Positions 30,334 through 35,158 of a DNA stretch of 35,158 bases are shown here, in pieces. Below the pieces are notes generated by a model. The model saw only the letters and a list, made by a program, of their open reading frames with translations, had not been told where the DNA came from and searched no databases. The translations under genes and the position numbers were made by a program. This stretch comes from an uncultured Porphyromonadaceae bacterium. GTDB taxonomy: Bacteria; Bacteroidota; Bacteroidia; Bacteroidales; Muribaculaceae. Within the stretch, counting starts at the first letter, position 1, and every line of letters starts with the position of its first letter. The stretch spans positions 1-35,158 of the forward strand of contig UREH01000003.1 in NCBI GenBank assembly GCA_900546835.1, read 5' to 3'.

Positions 30334-31389
30334 CTATCGCGCTGAAACAGAGTTGCTGCGATTCCCGGAGCGGAATTTCTCAGGGGTCTGGCCGATGGTT
30401 TTGGAGAAAACGCGATGAAATGCCTGGCGGGAATTGAAGCCGACGCGTTCGGCGATCACTTCTATTTTCTCGTCGGTTTCCCTGAGCAGGCTCGTGGCCA
30501 TTCGGACGCGGTAGCCGTTCACAAAATCGAAAAAAGTGGAATTTTGTTCGGCATTGAAAAAACGGCTTACATACGTCCGGTTGCTTCCGACCACCGATGC
30601 GATGTCGGATAATTTAAGATTGGGGTTAAGATATATCTGTTGCTCGTCGAAAAGACGCAGAATTTTTTTCGACATGTCGGGAGTGGAGTCGGAGGGCGGG
30701 GACTGGATGGATGTTTCTTCTGGCACCGAAGCTTTCAGTTCGCTTATCACGCTTTTGTGGCGATAGATGAAATAGCATAGGAACATCCACATGATCAGCG
30801 AACCGAGCAGATATACACTCTCGGCATCGATATTGATATAACGGCAGTCTACAATCCAGAGGCTGAGTATGGCGAAGAAAAATACCAGAATAATGCGTAG
30901 CCAATCGAGGTTGATATTCTCCACATAGGAAAACTGCTGCTTGAGTCTGCTGTTATATCTGCGGATGGCGAATATTGTCCAAATGGCGTAGCTAAGGCCG
31001 AAGATGGCTGCGCATGCTACTTCTATGTCGTAGAATGCTTCTATGCCGGTTGACAGATACAGAACCGGCAATACGACAAATGGCGCAATCTCGATCGCTA
31101 TCAGTCTTGCCGACGTCATGCCCGGATTACATAACTCCATAAGTATGAACGCATAGAAGGGGACTGCAATCATGTCGACCGACGTTACTGCCGTCCATAG
31201 TTGGCTGGAGCTATACAACTTGTCTGACAGAAAAAACACATCCTTGATGCTTTGATCCGCTATAAGCAGCATCAAGGCCATTACGAATTTCGACAGACGG
31301 GATTGCCGGTTGCGCCAGAACAGCCATACCATCATGGAGTAAAACATGCAGCAGAGGCCGTAGATGAAGTATATGAAGTTGTGTTCCAT
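30334..31389 (-). CDS. Membrane-anchored AraC family transcriptional regulator
   Basis: The 351-residue protein has an N-terminal region of six or seven hydrophobic segments (about 4-24, 34-52, 66-86, 97-115, 125-142, 163-181, 191-210). A soluble Ser/Pro-rich linker follows (212-240), then a C-terminal AraC/XylS DNA-binding domain. HTH1 is about 259-281 (LSDIASVVGSNRTYVSRFFN) and HTH2 about 307-330 (EVIAERVGFNSRQAFHRVFS), ending in GQTPEKFR. This membrane-plus-AraC arrangement is common in Bacteroidales as a one-component sensor. The signal is unknown. Its neighbour malQ is on the same strand upstream, with a terminator between, so regulation of malQ is only a possibility. Confidence 0.9.
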   Translation of the reverse strand: MEHNFIYFIYGLCCMFYSMMVWLFWRNRQSRLSKFVMALMLLIADQSIKDVFFLSDKLYSSSQLWTAVTSVDMIAVPFYAFILMELCNPGMTSARLIAIEIAPFVVLPVLYLSTGIEAFYDIEVACAAIFGLSYAIWTIFAIRRYNSRLKQQFSYVENINLDWLRIILVFFFAILSLWIVDCRYINIDAESVYLLGSLIMWMFLCYFIYRHKSVISELKASVPEETSIQSPPSDSTPDMSKKILRLFDEQQIYLNPNLKLSDIASVVGSNRTYVSRFFNAEQNSTFFDFVNGYRVRMATSLLRETDEKIEVIAERVGFNSRQAFHRVFSKTIGQTPEKFRSGNRSNSVSAR

Positions 31390-31640
31390 TCGCAGTAACG
31401 GGTTTAGGGCAAAAACATTTTGTGCCTTTTCCCCGGCTTAATTATTAAGGATGTAGAATGTATAAATACATTGAATATTGTGTATTTCAAAGCTGAAACA
31501 TAACAAAATTACATAAAAGTGCCGAACAAAACCAATTTCGGGCGGAGTATTTATGGTCCCCCAGTGTAAAACCGGGCTTATCCTATGGACTTGCGGCTTC
31601 CGGAACATGCTGACAATGCCATCGCCAACCGGGCAAAATA

Positions 31641-31680
31641 AAGCGGAGTTCCAAAATACGGAATTCTGGAACTCCGCCTT
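31641..31680 (-). terminator. malQ terminator
   Basis: GCGGAGTTCCA (31643-31653) pairs with 31667-31677, with additional imperfect pairing inside. On the minus strand the stem is followed by TTTATTTTG, 30 bp past the malQ stop. The rest of 31390-31640 is AT-rich with one AAATACA/TGTATTT inverted repeat near 31463-31485 and no gene. Confidence 0.75.
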
Positions 31681-31708
31681 TTCGGGAATTCTGTTATAGG
31701 TTTTACTT

Positions 31709-34399
31709 TCAGCGGCCTGAACTTTCTACGATAGAAGCCACGCGTTTGTTGAAGAGTTCTTCGCCGAGGAGGTCCTCCAGAGTGAGGTGCATGCGGTAGC
31801 GCCAGTAGTGGCGGGAGTTAGCAGGCACGTTGATCTGCTCTTTCCGCGGGTCGGCGCGGCGCAGACGCCCGTCGATCGACATCCAGTCCTGAAGCGGAAG
31901 TATACACAGCATTGCAGGAGATTTCAGGTTGCTATCGACAATCTTCTCGCAAATCCACGGTTCGGCGAATGCCGGAGCTGCACCTCCTTCGCCGAGCATA
32001 CAGTTGAAAAAGCGCTGTGTTTTTTCGCGGTTCTCCTCCCACCACTGGCGTATGCCGCCCATATCGTGGGTGGATGTGGTGCAGACTGTAAGATAAGGAT
32101 AGAATGCAGGATTGCCGAACTCCTCGCGCGGATTCTTGGGCATGCGCTGAATATCGAGCGTGAGAATCTCCAATGCGCTCATCACAGCGGGAACGCAGTC
32201 GGGAATCATGCCGAGGTCTTCGGCGCATGTGAGCATCGACGTGGCGTCGATGATAGGCGGGAGTTTCCACATGGCTTTGCCATACCAGAAGTCGTTGTGG
32301 CGATGATAGAAGAAATCGTTGTAAAGGCGGTCGAACGTCCAGCGTTCGTAGTCGTTGAGTTGACGGTATACGTAGGTGAACTGGGCGGAGATGCGCGGAT
32401 GGTATTTGCCTTTTTCCACAGGGTCTTCAATGAAGAGTACCTGATCGATCAGACCCTGCAGGGCGTTGCATAGCCGTTCGTTCTTCTCGTCCTTGGGCTG
32501 GGTTGCGAAATAGTCGGCGACCTGGCGCTGGGTTCTGAATCCTTCTTTCAGTCGGTAGCGGCCATACCCCGCATCATCGAGGAAGCGCTGACGGGCTTCG
32601 TCGGTGTATTCTCCGAAGAAGTCGCCGAGGAAATAGTCCATGATGAAAGGTGTGGTCTGCAGGTCGACATCGAGCCAGAAATCGTAGCTGTCGCGCAATT
32701 CGTCGGGCGTAAAGGGGAGGGCCGGGTTGAATACGCCCAGCAGTCCGTGGAGCTGGTCCATAGGAATCTGCCATATGCGGAAGAATCCGAGCACATGGTC
32801 GATGCGGTATACGTCGAAGAACTGCGCCATAGTCTTGAAGCGGGATTTCCACCATGCGAACTCGTCCTGGCGCCACATCTCCTCCCAGTTGTAGGTCGGG
32901 AAGCCCCAGTTCTGACCCAGCACCGAGAAATCATCCGGCGGAGCGCCTGCCTGGCTGTTTAGGTTAAAGAGGTTCGGCATGGTCCAGGCGTCGACGCTGT
33001 CGCGCGATATGCCGATGGGAATGTCGCCCTTGAGCGATACACCGTGGGCGTGGGCGTATTCGCGCACGCGGGTAAGCTGCTGGGCGAGGTTCTGCTGAAT
33101 CCAGTAAACGTAGTTGGCATCCTGCTGATTGTCGCGCAGGAAGGCTTCGATTTTGGCTGGAGTGTATGTGGCGTATTCACCCCAGTTCTTGAATTCGGGG
33201 GTGTTGAAGCGGTCGCGCAGTATGCAGAATGCGGCATAAGGTTTGAGCCAGTCCTCATTCTTTTCGATGAATTCCTTGAAGGCTTTGGTGCGTGTTACCC
33301 GGCCCTTCACCTGCTGGAAAAGTTCGCGGGTATAGGCATTCTTGGCGTTGTTGACGCGTTCGTAGTCGATTTCCTCAAGCGAGTTCAGCTCTTTGGCGAT
33401 ACCGTCGTAGTAGGTACGCCGGTCGGCGTCGGCGAGTTCGCCGAGTTCGCTAAGGCGCAGATACATCGGATGCAACGCAAAGCATGAGTTGGCATTGTAG
33501 GGGTAGGAATCGGTCCAGGTATGCGTCATCGTGGTGTCGTTTACCGGAAGTACCTGGATAAACTTCTGACTGGTAACCACCGCCCAGTCGACCATCTTTT
33601 CGAGGTCGAGGAATTCGCCTACGCCGAAGTCGTTTTCGCTGCGCAGGGCAAACACCGGAATTGCAACGCCGGCACCGCGCCAGGGAGATTTGGGGTTGAC
33701 AAGACGTTGACCGGTCATTTCCACCACGGCTGCCGGTGTGGGCGCTTTTACTGACATATGCCGGTTCTGACCACCTTCCCAGGCTACGAGCTTACGCGAT
33801 TCGCGCTTGAGGATTACGAACTTATATTCGAATTCAGCCGGGAGCGAGGCAAGGTCTGCGGCGCACGACCAAGTGGGGAAATCTGCGTCGGACATCGGGA
33901 TGGCTTTTTCCGGGTTCCAGCCTCCCAATGCCTCCGGAGCTCCGCAGAGTGCGACAATTTCGTCGGGTGCCACCATCGGGGCGTCGACGGTGACGAGCAG
34001 TTCGCCTGCTTTCAGAGCGGTGGGCATTGCGCGGTTTACACGGCGGCACACACAGCCTGTAAACACCACCGAGTAGTATGGTTTATCCCAGGGCTGGTCC
34101 TGCCAGCGGTCGAAAATCTCGTAGTCGGAAGCTCCTGTAGCACGGCGGAACGTGTGGGCTTTGGCGCTGTTCCATTCGAGATGGTCTGCGCCCCCCTGGT
34201 CGCGACGCACAATGTAATGGTAGTTGAAATCCTCGGTGTCGTCCGGAAGATTTACCTGCAGTTTCCACGATTGGTCTCCGTAGAGGCTCATGGGAACCGC
34301 TTTCTGCGGATTGCTTTCGCCGAGCTGCGGAATGTCGGCCAGAAGATAGAGCGACTCGCCCCATTGGGTGCGGTAGTCGACGTTGAATTGTATGTTCAT
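31709..34399 (-). CDS. malQ: 4-alpha-glucanotransferase with two CBM20 domains
   Basis: This GH77 amylomaltase disproportionates malto-oligosaccharides and glycogen. At 896 residues it is the long Bacteroidetes/plant DPE2-like form. Two N-terminal starch-binding CBM20 modules (about 1-110 and 130-220, each with the GESNPQKAVPM or GGWNPEKAIPM type turn) precede the barrel, which begins near residue 235 with GAGVAIPVFALRSENDFGVG. The catalytic nucleophile Asp is in VYRIDHVLGFFRIW, and the acid/base Glu in TCAEDLGMIPDCVP. No signal peptide is present, so it acts on internal maltodextrin or glycogen. A 52-bp gap separates it from the MCE gene. Confidence 0.95.
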   Translation of the reverse strand: MNIQFNVDYRTQWGESLYLLADIPQLGESNPQKAVPMSLYGDQSWKLQVNLPDDTEDFNYHYIVRRDQGGADHLEWNSAKAHTFRRATGASDYEIFDRWQDQPWDKPYYSVVFTGCVCRRVNRAMPTALKAGELLVTVDAPMVAPDEIVALCGAPEALGGWNPEKAIPMSDADFPTWSCAADLASLPAEFEYKFVILKRESRKLVAWEGGQNRHMSVKAPTPAAVVEMTGQRLVNPKSPWRGAGVAIPVFALRSENDFGVGEFLDLEKMVDWAVVTSQKFIQVLPVNDTTMTHTWTDSYPYNANSCFALHPMYLRLSELGELADADRRTYYDGIAKELNSLEEIDYERVNNAKNAYTRELFQQVKGRVTRTKAFKEFIEKNEDWLKPYAAFCILRDRFNTPEFKNWGEYATYTPAKIEAFLRDNQQDANYVYWIQQNLAQQLTRVREYAHAHGVSLKGDIPIGISRDSVDAWTMPNLFNLNSQAGAPPDDFSVLGQNWGFPTYNWEEMWRQDEFAWWKSRFKTMAQFFDVYRIDHVLGFFRIWQIPMDQLHGLLGVFNPALPFTPDELRDSYDFWLDVDLQTTPFIMDYFLGDFFGEYTDEARQRFLDDAGYGRYRLKEGFRTQRQVADYFATQPKDEKNERLCNALQGLIDQVLFIEDPVEKGKYHPRISAQFTYVYRQLNDYERWTFDRLYNDFFYHRHNDFWYGKAMWKLPPIIDATSMLTCAEDLGMIPDCVPAVMSALEILTLDIQRMPKNPREEFGNPAFYPYLTVCTTSTHDMGGIRQWWEENREKTQRFFNCMLGEGGAAPAFAEPWICEKIVDSNLKSPAMLCILPLQDWMSIDGRLRRADPRKEQINVPANSRHYWRYRMHLTLEDLLGEELFNKRVASIVESSGR

Positions 34400-34451
34400 G
34401 GATTGGAATGAAGTAAGAAATCTTTAATTATATCGTAGAGGAGTGGCGCAA

Positions 34452-35158
34452 TTACAGCAGTTTGATGCTGATGTAGCGCTTGGGATTGCGTTTTACGTCG
34501 ATCAGAAGCGAATCGAGCGATGCGGCGCAGTTGTTGAGGTTGTCGTAGAGGGCGCGGTCGTGTGTCAGCAGTCCGAGCGACGAATCAGGATTGTTGAGCT
34601 GTTCCGAGAGAGTCCGCAGATTGGCCGACAGTGCGGTTATGTTCTGCATTGTGGAATCGATGGGCAGCTCCTTCAGGTCGTTGGAGAGTTCGGCAAGTGC
34701 GCCGCTCATTGTCGACAGATTGGTTGTAATCTCGTTGACGTTGCCCATAACCGGGGGAAGCTGTCCGGCCGTGCGGTTGATGGTGCGCATAGTCTGCTCG
34801 AGATTAAGAGTTATGGCGTCGAGGCGCGCTACCGAAGAGCGGAGCGCGGGATCTGCTACTATGAGGTTAAGGTTGGTGAGCAGCGAGTCGATTTTAGGGA
34901 AGATGGCGCTGACAGAAGGCATAAGGTTCTGCGACACGTTGTCCATCAGGCCGGCGGCAGTCTCGCCTTGCAGTGTGCTGCCCACTTTCTCATAGGTCGT
35001 TGCTGAGGTCGGTTTCAGAACCACGGTGGCCGAGCCGAGCAGGTCGAGGGATATCACGGCTTTGGTGCCGGAGGGAAGTCGGAGCGCGCGGTCGAGGCTG
35101 AGTTCCACTTTTACGTGTCCGGGGTCGTCGAACTGATAGTTGATGTCGCGAACCTGGC
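34452..35158 (-). CDS. MCE/MlaD family protein (partial, N-terminus beyond window)
   Basis: The visible part is the C-terminal 235 residues. The frame stays open to the window edge (…QVRDINYQFDDPGHVKVELS…), so the GTG at 35108 is not the start. The MCE core DPGHVKVELSLDRALRLPSG, then GTKAVISLDLLGSATVVL, is recognisable. After it comes a long helical coiled tail with repeated NLS/LNNL-type heptads (about 60-200 of the visible part), as in MlaD proteins that form lipid-transfer tunnels between membranes. The upstream permease and ATPase genes (mlaE, mlaF) would be expected just outside the window. Confidence 0.87.
   Translation of the reverse strand, partial: QVRDINYQFDDPGHVKVELSLDRALRLPSGTKAVISLDLLGSATVVLKPTSATTYEKVGSTLQGETAAGLMDNVSQNLMPSVSAIFPKIDSLLTNLNLIVADPALRSSVARLDAITLNLEQTMRTINRTAGQLPPVMGNVNEITTNLSTMSGALAELSNDLKELPIDSTMQNITALSANLRTLSEQLNNPDSSLGLLTHDRALYDNLNNCAASLDSLLIDVKRNPKRYISIKLL

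Overview
The window looks like a chromosomal segment from a member of Bacteroidales, most plausibly a gut Muribaculaceae-like genome of moderately high GC. This is inferred from gene content and promoters; no 16S is present. Three things point there. The first is families largely confined to Bacteroidetes (DUF4290, DUF3098, a PPDK-N protein with receiver-like domains, a CBM20-GH77 amylomaltase). The second is the usual Bacteroidetes gene string ftsX-DUF3098-uppP-truB-queA. The third is promoters of the Bacteroidetes type (TTTG about 20 nt from TAnnTTTG), with Shine-Dalgarno sequences weak or absent. I see no prophage, insertion sequence, CRISPR array, rRNA or tRNA gene. Most of the window is core metabolism and envelope biology.

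Layout. 1-755: dapF (partial, minus). 756-1436: a long gene-free stretch packed with nested inverted repeats. 1437-3112 (minus): trmN6 followed by a CPBP intramembrane protease. 3223-7971 (plus): tetR-fabG, DUF4290, rimM, a small acidic protein, a periplasmic OmpA-domain protein and a CapA-like protein. 8003-11005 (minus): a 1000-residue receiver-like/PPDK-N protein, divergent from uxaC (11131-12543, plus). 12573-14077 (minus): prmA and an exported protein coupled by an ATGA overlap. 14191-15493 (minus): two YtxH proteins, a holin-like membrane protein and a small basic protein. 15651-16757 (minus): acyltransferase 3. 16904-17437 (plus): an Ala-rich helical lipoprotein. 17547-19436 (minus): a biotin-dependent carboxyltransferase. 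19602-20813 (minus): an OmpA-family outer-membrane protein. 20814-21510: a non-coding region with terminator-type hairpins and promoter boxes, all on the minus strand. 21511-23842 (minus): a Crp/Fnr regulator and an acetyl-CoA hydrolase/transferase. 24030-30046 (plus): miaB, ftsX, DUF3098, uppP, truB, queA, DUF2148. 30334-31389 (minus): a membrane-anchored AraC regulator. 31709-34399 (minus): malQ. 34452 to the right edge (minus): an MCE/MlaD protein (partial).

How the genes fit together. Three tRNA-modification enzymes (miaB, truB, queA) lie among division and envelope genes (ftsX, uppP). The carboxyltransferase and the CoA-transferase fit a succinate/propionate/acetate fermentation, and uxaC fits hexuronate use. 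dapF, uppP, ftsX, the OmpA proteins and the MCE protein are envelope functions.

The most notable non-coding signals are as follows. (a) A roughly 450-bp block of nested long hairpins lies at 961-1406. (b) A 12-bp perfect palindrome carries the -7 boxes of two divergent promoters, for the CoA-transferase and for miaB. (c) Candidate small RNAs or attenuators lie at 21008-21370. (d) The U-tract of the omp terminator doubles as the -33 element of the carboxyltransferase promoter.
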